Program-made: the position numbers and the translations under genes
The notes under the pieces: generated by a model
The model's database searches: none
Seen by the model: only the letters and a program-made list of their open reading frames with translations
Told to the model about the DNA's origin: nothing
Assembly: GCF_008086045.1 (NCBI RefSeq)
Contig: NZ_VSEY01000033.1
Coordinates: 1 to 64,000, forward strand
Direction of reading: 5' to 3'
Origin: Nonomuraea sp. PA05
GTDB lineage: Bacteria > Actinomycetota > Actinomycetes > Streptosporangiales > Streptosporangiaceae
DNA: 64,000 nt
In this document: piece after piece, positions 7,670-16,061 of the stretch
Layout of the letters: each line of letters opens with the position of its first letter
How positions within the stretch are numbered: the stretch's first letter is position 1

Positions 7670-9187
7670 ATGGAGCAGCTCGTGCCCCTCCTGGAGGGCT
7701 TCGCCGGCGCGCTGACGCCGACGCACCTGCTGTGGGCGCTGATCGGGGTGACGATCGGCACGGCCGTCGGCGTGCTGCCCGGCATCGGCCCGGCGCTCAC
7801 CGTGGCCCTGCTGCTGCCGATCACGTTCCGGCTGGAGGCCTCCAGCGCGCTGATCCTCTTCGCCGGCATCTACTACGGCGGCATGTACGGCGGCTCGACC
7901 ACCTCCATCCTGCTCAACACCCCGGGCGAGAGCGCGTCGATCATCGCCGCCATCGAGGGCAACAGGATGGCGCGGGCGGGACGCGCCGCCGCCGCGCTGG
8001 CCACGGCGGCGATCGGCAGCTTCGTGGCCGGCACGATCGGCACCGTCGCGCTGACGTTCCTCGCCCCGGCCGTCGCCGGCTTCGCCACCAGCTTCGGCCC
8101 GCCCGAGTACGTCGCCCTGATGGCGGTCGCCTTCACCACGGTCAGCGCCCTGCTCGGCCCGAACCTGCTCAAGGGCCTGGCCGGGCTCCTGGTCGGCGTC
8201 ACCGTCGGGCTGGTCGGCATCGACTCCCAGACGGGGCAGCCCCGGCTGGTGTTCGGCGTGGAGTCGCTGCTCGACGGCATCGACGTGGTCATCGTGGTGG
8301 TCGCCCTGTTCGCGCTGGGGGAGACGTTCACCCGCGTCATGACCGGGATCGGCCGCTCCACCGTGCAGCCGCTGCGCGGGCACGCCACGCTCTCCCGCTC
8401 CGACCTGCGCCGCTCCTGGCCCGCCTGGCTGCGCGGCACCGCGCTGGGCTTCCCCATCGGCAGCCTGCCCGCCGGCGGCGCCGAGATCCCGACGTTCCTC
8501 AGCTACACCGTGGAGAAGCGGCTCTCGCGCCACCGCGAGGAGTTCGGCCGGGGCGCGATCGAGGGGGTCGCCGGGCCCGAGGCGGCCAACAACGCCGCCG
8601 CGGCGGGGGTGCTCGTGCCGCTGCTGACGATCGGGCTGCCGACCTCGGCCACCGCCGCGGTGATCCTCACCGCGTTCCAGTCGTACGGGCTGCAGCCGGG
8701 GCCCGCCCTGTTCGAGGAGTCGGGGCCGCTGGTGTGGACCCTGATCGCCAGCCTGTACGTCGGCAACGTGATGTTGCTGCTGCTCAACCTGCCGCTGGCG
8801 AAGGTGTGGGCCAGGCTGCTCACGATCCCGCCCTACCTCATCTACGCCGCGGTGATCATGTTCTCCGCGCTCGGTGCGTACGCGGCCGGCGGCACTGCCG
8901 CGGACCTGGTCGTCCTGTGCGCGCTCGGCCTGCTCGGGCTGCTGATGCGGGAGGCGGGCATCCCGGCGGCCCCGGCCGTGGTGGGGCTGATCCTCGGGCC
9001 GCTCGCCGAGCAGCAGCTCCGCCGCGCGCTCATCCTGTCGGAAGGCGACCCGTCCATCCTGGTGTCGAGCCCGATCACCGTCGTGCTCTGGGCGGCGGCC
9101 GCGCTGTCGCTGCTCGTCCCGGTGGTGCTGCCGATCATGCGTGGCCGCCGCCGTACTCTGGCGAGCGCCGACCAGGACTCCGAGTGA
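7670..9187 (+). CDS. tctA: Tripartite tricarboxylate transporter large permease TctA
   Basis: A 505-residue permease with about 11-12 membrane segments. TctA hallmarks are visible: GVLPGIGPALTVALLLPITF near residue 40, YYGGMYGGSTTSILLNTPGE near 70, and the second-half repeat FPIGSLPAGGAEIPTFLSY and GLPTSATAAVILTAF. It carries out the proton- or sodium-coupled uptake step. The start is one base after the tctB stop. Together with TctC and TctB it completes the transporter and is followed by the GntR regulator. Confidence 0.95.
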   Translation: MEQLVPLLEGFAGALTPTHLLWALIGVTIGTAVGVLPGIGPALTVALLLPITFRLEASSALILFAGIYYGGMYGGSTTSILLNTPGESASIIAAIEGNRMARAGRAAAALATAAIGSFVAGTIGTVALTFLAPAVAGFATSFGPPEYVALMAVAFTTVSALLGPNLLKGLAGLLVGVTVGLVGIDSQTGQPRLVFGVESLLDGIDVVIVVVALFALGETFTRVMTGIGRSTVQPLRGHATLSRSDLRRSWPAWLRGTALGFPIGSLPAGGAEIPTFLSYTVEKRLSRHREEFGRGAIEGVAGPEAANNAAAAGVLVPLLTIGLPTSATAAVILTAFQSYGLQPGPALFEESGPLVWTLIASLYVGNVMLLLLNLPLAKVWARLLTIPPYLIYAAVIMFSALGAYAAGGTAADLVVLCALGLLGLLMREAGIPAAPAVVGLILGPLAEQQLRRALILSEGDPSILVSSPITVVLWAAAALSLLVPVVLPIMRGRRRTLASADQDSE

Positions 9188-9189
9188 CT

Positions 9190-9205
9190 GCATACAACGG
9201 TATGC
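9190..9205. promoter_or_regulatory. GntR operator upstream of the GntR regulator
   Basis: GCATACAACGGTATGC is a palindrome (GCATAC-AACG-GTATGC) sitting between the tctA stop and the GntR start. It matches the site at 6093-6108 in the divergent tcuA/tctC promoter. It probably mediates autoregulation of the GntR gene. Confidence 0.65.
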
Positions 9206-9217
9206 TCAGCTCTGCCA

Positions 9218-9871
9218 GTGATGCGAGGAGAGGAGGACACACTGTCCGAGGTCTACGACCGGTTGAGGGCCGAGATCGTCGACGGCACCCTCGCCCCAGG
9301 GGCGGCCCTCGTGGAGGTCACGCTCGCCGAACGCTACGGCACCAGCCGCACGCCCGTCCGCGAGGCGCTGCGCAGGCTCCAGCAGGACGGCCTGGTCGAA
9401 CGCGCCGACCGCGGCATGCGGGTGCGCACCCGCAGCCCCGAGGAGATCCTCGAGATCTACGAGGCGCGGATCGCGCTGGAGGCCACCGCCGCCGCCGGCG
9501 CCGCCCAGCGCCGCAGCGACTTCGACCTCGTCCGCCTCGCCCGCGCCCAGAAGGCCATGATCGCCACCCCGGCCTCCGAGCCCGCCGCCATGGCCGAGGC
9601 CAACCGGGCCGTGCACGAGGCCATCTGGGCCGCCAGCCACAACGGGACCATCGTCGATCTGCTCACCCGGCTGAACAACCACCTCACCCGCTATCCGCAG
9701 ACCACCCTGTCCATGCCCGGGCGGTGGGACGAGGCCATCGCCGAGCATGCCGAGATCATCGAGGCGATCGGGGCTCGGGACGCCGATCGGGCTTACGGGC
9801 TTGCTCGGGAGCACATGACCAAGGCTCGGGAGCTGCGGCTGCACATCTACGCCGACGACACCGACGCCTGA
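9218..9871 (+). CDS. GntR family regulator, FadR/FCD subfamily
   Basis: A 217-residue protein with an N-terminal winged helix (VYDRLRAEIVDGTLAPGAAL, RYGTSRTPVREALRRLQQDG) and a C-terminal all-helical FCD domain containing metal- or acid-binding histidines (VHEAIWAASHN, AEHAEIIEAI, AREHM). FCD regulators usually sense small carboxylic acids, which suits a tricarboxylate locus. GTG at 9218 or ATG at 9221 lacks a ribosome site; the best site, AGGAGG at 9230-9235, would instead serve a CTG at 9242. The true start is therefore uncertain. Matching palindromes at 6093 and 9190 define the likely regulon. Confidence 0.9.
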   Translation: MMRGEEDTLSEVYDRLRAEIVDGTLAPGAALVEVTLAERYGTSRTPVREALRRLQQDGLVERADRGMRVRTRSPEEILEIYEARIALEATAAAGAAQRRSDFDLVRLARAQKAMIATPASEPAAMAEANRAVHEAIWAASHNGTIVDLLTRLNNHLTRYPQTTLSMPGRWDEAIAEHAEIIEAIGARDADRAYGLAREHMTKARELRLHIYADDTDA

Positions 9872-9904
9872 CACACCCGCCCACCCCACCCGCCCCGCCT
9901 CGCG

Positions 9905-10064
9905 CCCGTCCGGCCGGTCTGCCGTGCGTCCGCCTGGTCGGCGCGTCACGCGTGCGCCCGGCCGGTCCGTCTCACGCCCGCCTGGTCGGCGCGTCGGGTG
10001 TGCGCCCGGCCGGTCTGCCGCGCGCGCGCCTGGTCGGCGCGTCACGCGTCCGTCCGGCCGGGTG
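9905..10064. repeat. 48-bp tandem repeat, about 3.3 copies, intergenic
   Basis: The core CCTGGTCGGCGCGTC recurs at 9933, 9981 and 10029, exactly 48 bases apart, with the rest of each unit diverged (CGCCCGGCCGGTC-type segments). The unit is a multiple of three and stays open in some frames, but it lies between the GntR stop and the end of a convergent membrane protein gene, with no start or ribosome site. The stretch 9872-10103 is otherwise empty. Confidence 0.85.
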
Positions 10065-10103
10065 CGGGGTCGCGTGACGCGGCTCGCCGGTCGGGTGTCC
10101 GGC

Positions 10104-10712
10104 TCATCGGACGGTGGCCGGCACCGGTTCGGCGGACGTGCGCGCCGTCGCCACCGCCACCGCCAGCAACCCGATCCCCGCCACGACCGTAGCCGGGATG
10201 ATCACCAGCCCCTCCACCACGGGCAGCCCAGGCCCCAGGATCAGCACCACCGCCGCGACCAGCAACGCCACCCCCGCCAGCCGCACCGGCCGCACACCCC
10301 CGCGCCAAGCGAGCCCCGCCCCGAACGCCACCAGCGACGCCATCCACACCATCCCGGCCGCCGCGTTGACCGCGCCCCCGCCCCCGGCCTCCACCTGCTC
10401 GGCCGCCCCGTGCAGCGGCGAGACGTACGCCTCGAACCACGCGCCGGGCGCGAGGGCCGCGAACGCGACCGCCAGCACCACCGCGCCGACGGTGGCCAGC
10501 TTGGACGCCTGCAACTCCCGGCTGAGCGCGACGCACAGGGGCAGCCCGGCGGCGATCAGCAGGCCGCCCAGGGCGAAGACGAGGTGGGCCGCCTCCCAGG
10601 TCGGGGCGGAGTGCGCGGCCTCGTTGTGCTCCAGCGGGTGCAGGACGTTTCCGACGGCGAACAGGATGCCGCCGGCGCCCACCAGGCCACCGGCCAGGAC
10701 ACGCAGGTTCAT
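10104..10712 (-). CDS. Integral membrane protein of unknown function
   Basis: A 202-residue protein with about six hydrophobic helices (residues 4-22, 42-62, 70-93, 113-132, 142-162, 168-190). The ATG at 10712 is preceded by GAAGGAG at six bases. A loop after the third helix (WFEAYVSPLHGAAEQVEAG) carries conserved-looking Trp, Tyr and His. Composition and spacing resemble uncharacterised actinobacterial membrane proteins; no named family is recognised. It is divergent from the histidine kinase at 10964. Confidence 0.75.
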   Translation of the reverse strand: MNLRVLAGGLVGAGGILFAVGNVLHPLEHNEAAHSAPTWEAAHLVFALGGLLIAAGLPLCVALSRELQASKLATVGAVVLAVAFAALAPGAWFEAYVSPLHGAAEQVEAGGGGAVNAAAGMVWMASLVAFGAGLAWRGGVRPVRLAGVALLVAAVVLILGPGLPVVEGLVIIPATVVAGIGLLAVAVATARTSAEPVPATVR

Positions 10713-10918
10713 GGTCTTCTCCTTCGGGGATCGTGCGGGACGGCGGGCCCGCCCCGGGCACGACCGTCAGTCCACCCGCCCGCCGGTCCCGCCCGCCTGA
10801 GCGCGGGGTCCCGACCGGGTCCCGCCTTCCCGAGAGGCCGCGCCCCGTTCGCCGCACGTCCCGGATCGCAGCCACCCGAGGTCCCGGAGTCACGTCCTTC
10901 CCAGGTCCCGGCCCGAGC

Positions 10919-10932
10919 GGGACCCTGGTCCC
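10919..10932. promoter_or_regulatory. 14-bp palindrome in a GGTCCC-rich leader of the two-component operon
   Basis: GGGACC-CT-GGTCCC is a perfect dyad 32 bases before the kinase start. The same GGTCCC hexamer recurs several times upstream (about 10807-10925, including a tandem GGGTCCCGACC). The clustering of one hexamer in the 250-base intergenic region suggests binding sites for the cognate response regulator, but GC-rich low complexity could also explain it. Confidence 0.4.
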
Positions 10933-10963
10933 ATTGCCCCAGCTCGGGAGGGAAAGGGACGAT

Positions 10964-12913
10964 GTGCGGGTGCGCCTCTCCACCTGGCCGTGGGTGATCC
11001 CCTGCGCGGCCGCGGCAGCCGTCCTGATCGGCACCGTGCTCACCGTCAACGTCCCGGTCCACGACGCCACCTACCTGATACTCGACGCCGCCGTCGGCCT
11101 GACGTACCCGCTGGTGGGGGCCCTGATCGTGACCAGGCGGTCCCGCGACCCGATCGGCTGGCTGTTCTGCCTGAGCGGCGCGGGGCTGGCGTTGCAGGCG
11201 CTGGCGGGCGGATACAGCTCCTACGGCCAGGCCCACGGATGGCCGGGCACCGACCTGGCCGCCTGGGTGGTCAACTGGGTGTTCTTCGCCGGGTTCGGGC
11301 CGCTGTTCCTGCTGCCCGCGTTCCTCCCGGACGGCCGCCTGCCGTCGCGGCGCTGGCGGCCGGTGATGGGCGCGCTCGTCGCGGCGATGGCCGTGATGCT
11401 GGTCGTGCTGATGTTCAGAGACCTGCTCTGGGTCTGGGGGAGCGAGCGGCCGAACCCGGTGGGCTTCGTGCCCACCTCGATCATCGCGGCCTGCTTCGGG
11501 GTGCTGGTCAGCGCGGGAGCCCTGGTCGGGGCGGTGGCGCTGGGCGTGCGGGTGCGGCGCGCGCAGGACCGGCGCCAGCTCATGCCGCTGCTCCCGGCCG
11601 CCGTCGCGATCGCGGTGGCGGCGCTGATCGACTCCACCCACACCGGCGGCACCTGGTACGCCGGGATCTGGCTGCTCGCGCTGACCCTGCCGGCCCTGCC
11701 GCTGGCCACCGCGGTGTCGATCTTCCGCTACCGGCTGTTCGACATCGAGGTGCTCATCCGGCGCACCGTCGTGTACGTCGTGGTGGCGGCGCTGCTGCTG
11801 GGCGCGTACCTGGCGACCGTCACCACCCTGAACGCGCTGTTCAGGGAGCGCAGCGGCGTGCTGGAGTCGTTGCTGGCCACCGGCGTCGTCGCGGTGGCGT
11901 TCGCGCCGGTGCGCGACGCCGTGCAGCGGGCCGTCGGCCGCCTGCTGTTCGGGAACCGGGGCGAGCCCGCCGTGGCCCTGTCCCACCTGGGGCACCGGCT
12001 GGAGGCCACGGCCGCCCCGACCGAGCTGCTCGACGGCGCCGCGGAGACGGTGGCGCGCACGTTGCGGCTGCCGTCCGTCGCCGTGGTCACTGCCGCGGGC
12101 GTTCCCGTCTCGATGTTCGGCGGGGTGCCGGACGACGGCGTACGCATCCCGCTGCTCAGCGGCGGGCGGACGGAGGGAGAGCTGCGGGCGGCGCCCAGGT
12201 CGCCGGGCGAGCCGCTGACCAGGGCGGACCTGGCGGTCCTTGACGACCTGGCGCCGCACCTGGCGGTGGCGCTGGCGGCGGTGCGGCTGGCCACGGAGGT
12301 CAGGGACTCGCGCGAGCGCCTGGTCAAGGCACGCGAGGAGGAGCGGCGACGGCTGCGCCGCGACCTGCACGACGGCCTCGGCGCGGACCTGACCACGATC
12401 GGGCTGAGACTGTACGTGATCGAGGCGACGGCGCCGCCCGAGCTGCGCGGGCAGGTCACCGGCGTCAGGGAGCTGACCCAGTCGATCGTGGGGGACGTCC
12501 GGCGGATCGTGCACGATCTGCGCCCGCCCGCCCTGGACGAGCTGGGCCTGTCCGGAGCCCTGGAGGACCTGGCGCTGGACGCCCAGCCGGGGCCGAACGT
12601 CGCCGTCACGATCGCGGACCCGCTGCCCGCGCTCCCGGCCGCCGTGGAGGTGGCCGCGTACCGGATCACGCAGGAGGCCCTGTCCAACGCGCTCAAGCAT
12701 GCCGGCGCCGCCAACGTGGAGATCACCGCGAGGATCGTGCCCGACCGGCTGCTGCTGCGGATCCGCGACGACGGCCGCGGCCTGCCCGTGCCGGTGCGGG
12801 AGGGCGTAGGATCCGGCAGCATGCGAGAGCGGGCCGCCGAGGTGGGCGGTGAGCTGCGACGTTCGTCCGAGCCTGGGCGCGGGACGCTCGTGGAGGCGGT
12901 GCTGCCCCTATGA
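10964..12913 (+). CDS. Membrane sensor histidine kinase, NarL/LiaS type (HisKA_3)
   Basis: A 649-residue kinase. The N-terminal third has about nine hydrophobic segments (through roughly residue 300), so the sensor is membrane-embedded. A GAF-like segment follows (about 330-430). A helical linker leads to the HisKA_3 dimerisation box EERRRLRRDLHDGLGADLT with phospho-acceptor H469. The HATPase domain has the N box LSNALKHAG and G1 box IRDDGRGLP. The GTG at 10964 is chosen because AAGGGA lies four bases upstream; a GTG at 10970 is an alternative, and the frame upstream to 10733 is low-complexity. The stop overlaps the response regulator start (ATGA), so the pair is coupled. Confidence 0.92.
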   Translation: MRVRLSTWPWVIPCAAAAAVLIGTVLTVNVPVHDATYLILDAAVGLTYPLVGALIVTRRSRDPIGWLFCLSGAGLALQALAGGYSSYGQAHGWPGTDLAAWVVNWVFFAGFGPLFLLPAFLPDGRLPSRRWRPVMGALVAAMAVMLVVLMFRDLLWVWGSERPNPVGFVPTSIIAACFGVLVSAGALVGAVALGVRVRRAQDRRQLMPLLPAAVAIAVAALIDSTHTGGTWYAGIWLLALTLPALPLATAVSIFRYRLFDIEVLIRRTVVYVVVAALLLGAYLATVTTLNALFRERSGVLESLLATGVVAVAFAPVRDAVQRAVGRLLFGNRGEPAVALSHLGHRLEATAAPTELLDGAAETVARTLRLPSVAVVTAAGVPVSMFGGVPDDGVRIPLLSGGRTEGELRAAPRSPGEPLTRADLAVLDDLAPHLAVALAAVRLATEVRDSRERLVKAREEERRRLRRDLHDGLGADLTTIGLRLYVIEATAPPELRGQVTGVRELTQSIVGDVRRIVHDLRPPALDELGLSGALEDLALDAQPGPNVAVTIADPLPALPAAVEVAAYRITQEALSNALKHAGAANVEITARIVPDRLLLRIRDDGRGLPVPVREGVGSGSMRERAAEVGGELRRSSEPGRGTLVEAVLPL

Positions 12914-13560
12914 CAGAACCCGCGAGGCCCGTCCGCGTGCTGCTGGTGGACGATCATCCGCTGCTCCGCCACGGCCTCAGAGCGCTGCTCGAACAGGTCG
13001 GCGGCGCCGAGGTCGTGGGCGAGGCGGGCGACGGTGAGGAGGCCGTCGAGCTGGCGCTCTCCCTCGAACCCGACGTGGTCGTCATGGACCTCGTCATGCC
13101 CGGCATGTCCGGCACCGAGGCGACCCGGCGGCTCATCGACCGCCGCCCCGACCTCGGCGTGCTCGTCCTCACGATGAGCGAGGACGACGCGTCGGTCTTC
13201 GCGGCGCTGCGGGCCGGCGCGCGCGGCTACGTGCTCAAGGGCACCGCGGGCCCCGACTTCCTCGCCGCCGTGTCCGCCGTCGCCAGGGGAGAGGCGGTGT
13301 ACGGGGCGGGCGTGGCGCGCAGGATCCGCCGCTTCCTGACCAGCGGGCCTGGCAGCGGGCCGTTTCCCGAGCTGACCTCGCGGGAGCGGGAGATCCTCGA
13401 TCTGCTGGCGTCCGGCAGGTCCAACGCGGAGATCGCGCGGGCGCTCTTCCTCAGCCAGAAGACCGTCAAGAACCACCTGACGTCCGTCTTCGCCAAGCTC
13501 CAGGTCGCCGACCGCGCCCAGGCGGTGGTCCGCGCCCGCCGCGCGGGCCTGGGCGAGTAG
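12910..13560 (+). CDS. NarL/FixJ family response regulator
   Basis: A 216-residue regulator. The receiver domain has the acidic pocket (VDDH, D14-D15), phospho-acceptor D60 in VVVMDLVMPG, and the conserved lysine in VLKGTAG. A LuxR-type HTH occupies the C-terminus (LTSREREILDLLASGRSNAE then IARALFLSQKTVKNHLTSVF). It overlaps the kinase gene by four bases and is certainly its partner. Targets are unknown; the GGTCCC-rich leader at about 10800-10935 is a candidate autoregulatory region. Confidence 0.95.
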   Translation: MTEPARPVRVLLVDDHPLLRHGLRALLEQVGGAEVVGEAGDGEEAVELALSLEPDVVVMDLVMPGMSGTEATRRLIDRRPDLGVLVLTMSEDDASVFAALRAGARGYVLKGTAGPDFLAAVSAVARGEAVYGAGVARRIRRFLTSGPGSGPFPELTSREREILDLLASGRSNAEIARALFLSQKTVKNHLTSVFAKLQVADRAQAVVRARRAGLGE

Positions 13561-13647
13561 ACACCCCCCACACGCACCTATGTCCCGGTATATCCGTCTG
13601 ACCTGCCTACTTCCCAATACCTCGTAAGCAGAGCTAACATTCCGGGC

Positions 13648-14100
13648 ATGAGTGCGGAGGACCTCTCCGACGCCTTCGCGGGCGTCATCGCCGGTCTCAA
13701 CCGGCTGATCCGGCGACGGGTACGCCGCCAGATGGCCATGCCCCCGCTCCGCGGCGCCCAGGCCGAGCTGCTGCGCCTGGTCGAGGCCAACCCTGGCATC
13801 AGCGTCTCGGCCGCGGCCAAGGAGCTCTACCTGGCGGGCAACTCGGTCTCGACGCTGGTCAATCAGCTCACGAGCGCCGGCCTGCTGCACCGGGAGACGC
13901 GCAGCGACGACCGGCGCGCGGCCCGCCTGCTGCCCACGCCCCAGGCCGAAGCGCGGTTGCGGGCGTGGCAGGAGCGGCGGGCGGCGATCGTCCGCGAGCA
14001 CGTGGAACTGCTGGACGAGGACGACAGGGCCGCCCTGGCCGCCGCCCTCCCGGCACTGCGAAGGCTGGCCGACAGCCTGCGAGAGGAGGCACCGGAATGA
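13648..14100 (+). CDS. MarR family regulator of the adjacent ABC transporter
   Basis: A 150-residue MarR protein: winged helix with LRGAQAELLRLVEANPGISV, then AAAKELYLAGNSVSTLVNQL, and the wing motif ETRSDDRRAARLLPT (the D-R-R/K signature). It is first in a three-gene unit with a drug-export-type ABC transporter, and its stop overlaps the ATPase start (ATGA). MarR proteins in this position usually repress the exporter and are released by its substrate. A TAACAT hexamer (13635-13640) close to the start may be the -10 box. Confidence 0.92.
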   Translation: MSAEDLSDAFAGVIAGLNRLIRRRVRRQMAMPPLRGAQAELLRLVEANPGISVSAAAKELYLAGNSVSTLVNQLTSAGLLHRETRSDDRRAARLLPTPQAEARLRAWQERRAAIVREHVELLDEDDRAALAAALPALRRLADSLREEAPE

Positions 14101-15116
14101 GTGACGACGATCAGCCCCAGGAGGACACGACCCCCGTCACGGGCCCGCGCGACGCCGATCGGCCGGGCGAGGATGTGCTGACGGACCCGCGTCCCGGCGG
14201 TCGGCCGCGTGAGGACGCGCCGACCGGCTCGCACGACGGCGACCGGCCGGGCGAGGGCGTGCTGACGGAGCCGGGGCCCGGCGGCCGGGCGCGTGAGGAC
14301 GCCGTGACGGTCACGGGGTTGCGTTACGCCTTCGGCGGTACCACGGCCGTCGACGGGCTGGACCTGACGGTCACGTCCGGCGAGGTGTTCGGCCTGCTCG
14401 GCCCGAACGGCGCGGGCAAGACCACCGCGATCCGCTGCGTGACCACGCTCCTGCCCGTCCCGGCCGGCATGGTCAGGGTCTTCGGGCACGACGTGACCAC
14501 CGACAAAATGGCGGTGCGCCGCCTGCTCGGCTACGTGCCCCAGCAACTGTCCGCCGACGCCGGCCTGACCGGCCGCGAGAACGTCGCGCTGTTCGCCCGC
14601 GTCTTCGACGTGCCCCGGCGCGAGCGTGCCGCCCGCGTGGCCCAGGCGCTGGAGGCGGTGGGCCTGGCCGAGGTCGCCGACCGGATGGCGGGCACGTACT
14701 CCGGCGGCATGGTGCGCCGCCTGGAGCTGGCCCAGGCGCTGATCAGCTCGCCGCGCCTGCTGATCCTGGACGAGCCCACGATCGGCCTCGACCCCATCGC
14801 CCGCACCGGCGTGTGGGATCACATCATGGCCGTGCGCGCCGCCAGCGGGATGACGGTCCTGGTCACGACGCACTACATGGACGAGGCCGACCAGTACTGC
14901 GACCGGGTCGCGCTCATGCACCAGGGCCGGGTGCGCGCGCTCGGCACGCCCCGCCGGCTCACCGACGACCTGCGCGCCCGGCTCGGCGACGGCGCGTCCC
15001 CGACGCTGGAGGACGTCTTCCGCGACGTCGCCGGCAGCGGCCTCGACGATCTCGACAAGGGAGGGGAGTTCCGCGATGTCCGCCGTACCCGCCGCACCGC
15101 AGCCCGCGTCGGCTGA
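14097..15116 (+). CDS. ABC transporter ATP-binding protein (DrrA-like)
   Basis: A 339-residue ATPase. Residues 75-300 form a complete nucleotide-binding domain: Walker A LLGPNGAGKTTAIR, Q-loop YVPQQLSAD, signature YSGGMVRRLELAQAL, Walker B LLILDEPTIGLDP and the switch VLVTTHY. Daunorubicin-resistance type ATPases share this layout. Unusual is an N-terminal extension of about 70 residues, acidic and proline-rich, made by an 84-bp tandem duplication (14151-14318). An internal GTG near 14304 would give a conventional N-terminus, so the true start deserves care. The 3' end overlaps the permease gene by 41 bases. Confidence 0.92.
   Translation: MSDDDQPQEDTTPVTGPRDADRPGEDVLTDPRPGGRPREDAPTGSHDGDRPGEGVLTEPGPGGRAREDAVTVTGLRYAFGGTTAVDGLDLTVTSGEVFGLLGPNGAGKTTAIRCVTTLLPVPAGMVRVFGHDVTTDKMAVRRLLGYVPQQLSADAGLTGRENVALFARVFDVPRRERAARVAQALEAVGLAEVADRMAGTYSGGMVRRLELAQALISSPRLLILDEPTIGLDPIARTGVWDHIMAVRAASGMTVLVTTHYMDEADQYCDRVALMHQGRVRALGTPRRLTDDLRARLGDGASPTLEDVFRDVAGSGLDDLDKGGEFRDVRRTRRTAARVG
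14151..14318. repeat. 84-bp tandem duplication in the ABC ATPase N-terminus
   Basis: 14151-14234 and 14235-14318 are diverged copies of one 84-bp unit. They encode 28-residue repeats beginning DADRPGEDVLTDPRPGGR and DGDRPGEGVLTEPGPGGR. The unit is in frame, so it lengthens the cytoplasmic N-terminal extension ahead of the ATPase domain. Confidence 0.85.
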
Positions 15117-15948
15117 CGGGCAGGCGCCCGGAGCGGCCGGCGGAGGGCTCGGGCTGCTGCTCGTCCCGCCGCGCACCCGGCCCGCCTGGCGCCTGATCCC
15201 GGCCAGGGTCGCCGCGATGTGCGTGGTGGAGCTGCAGAAGCTGCGCCACGACCGCAGCGAGCTGTACACCCGCGCGATCCAGCCCGCGCTGTGGCTGCTG
15301 ATCTTCGGGGAGACGTTCACCCGGATCAACGTGATCCCGACCGGCGGCATCCCGTACCGCGACTACCTGGCGCCGGGGATCATCGCCCAGTCCACGATGT
15401 TCATCGCGATCTTCTACGGCATCCACATCATCTGGGAGCGCGACTCGGGCGTCCTGACGAAGCTGCTGGTCACGCCGACCCCGAGGGCGGCGCTCGTGGC
15501 GGGCAAGGCGTTCGCCGCCGGGGTGAAGGCGATCGTCCAGGCGCTGGTGGTGGTGCTGATCGCGCTGCTGCTGGGCGTGGGGCTGAGCTGGAACCCGCTG
15601 CACCTGCTGGGGGTGCTGGCGGCGGTGGTGCTGGGCTCGGCGTTCTTCTCCTGCCTGTCGGTGACGATCGCCGGCGTGGTGCGTACGCGCGACCGCATGA
15701 TGGGCATCGGCCAGGCCATCACGATGCCGCTGTTCTTCGCCTCCAACGCGCTCTACCCGACCGGGGCCATGCCGGGCTGGCTGCAGACGCTCAGCGCGAT
15801 CAACCCGCTCAGCTACGAGGTGGACGCGCTGCGCGGGCTGCTGCTGGGCATCCCCGCGCACCTGCCGCTCGACTTCGCGGTGCTCCTCCTGGCCGCCGCG
15901 GTCGGCATCACGGCGGCCTCGGTGCTGCTGCCCCGGCTGGCCCGCTGA
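15076..15948 (+). CDS. ABC-2 type transporter permease (DrrB-like)
   Basis: A 290-residue permease with six membrane segments after a cytoplasmic N-terminus of about 60 residues. ABC-2 features are present: ELQKLRHDRSELYTRAIQP before helix 1, APGIIAQSTMF, WERDSGVLTKLLVTPTPR, and the final NPLSYEVDALR motif before the last helix. The ATG at 15076 has GGGAGGGGAG upstream and lies inside the 3' end of the ATPase gene. ATPase and permease form a DrrAB-type exporter of hydrophobic compounds, controlled by the MarR protein. Confidence 0.94.
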   Translation: MSAVPAAPQPASADGQAPGAAGGGLGLLLVPPRTRPAWRLIPARVAAMCVVELQKLRHDRSELYTRAIQPALWLLIFGETFTRINVIPTGGIPYRDYLAPGIIAQSTMFIAIFYGIHIIWERDSGVLTKLLVTPTPRAALVAGKAFAAGVKAIVQALVVVLIALLLGVGLSWNPLHLLGVLAAVVLGSAFFSCLSVTIAGVVRTRDRMMGIGQAITMPLFFASNALYPTGAMPGWLQTLSAINPLSYEVDALRGLLLGIPAHLPLDFAVLLLAAAVGITAASVLLPRLAR

Positions 15949-16061
15949 CCGCCCGTCGGCCGCCGGACCACCCGCCCGGCACGCGGCACGTCGGCGGGGC
16001 CGGGAAGCCCGCCCAGTACGCTGCTTGCGACGTACCCCGGCTCCCGAGGAGGCCTGCCTTC

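Noticed and set aside
9732..10077. Protein-coding 16-residue repeat extending past tctA or GntR
   Set aside because: The frames that include the repeat are shadows of tctA and the GntR gene and have no independent start.
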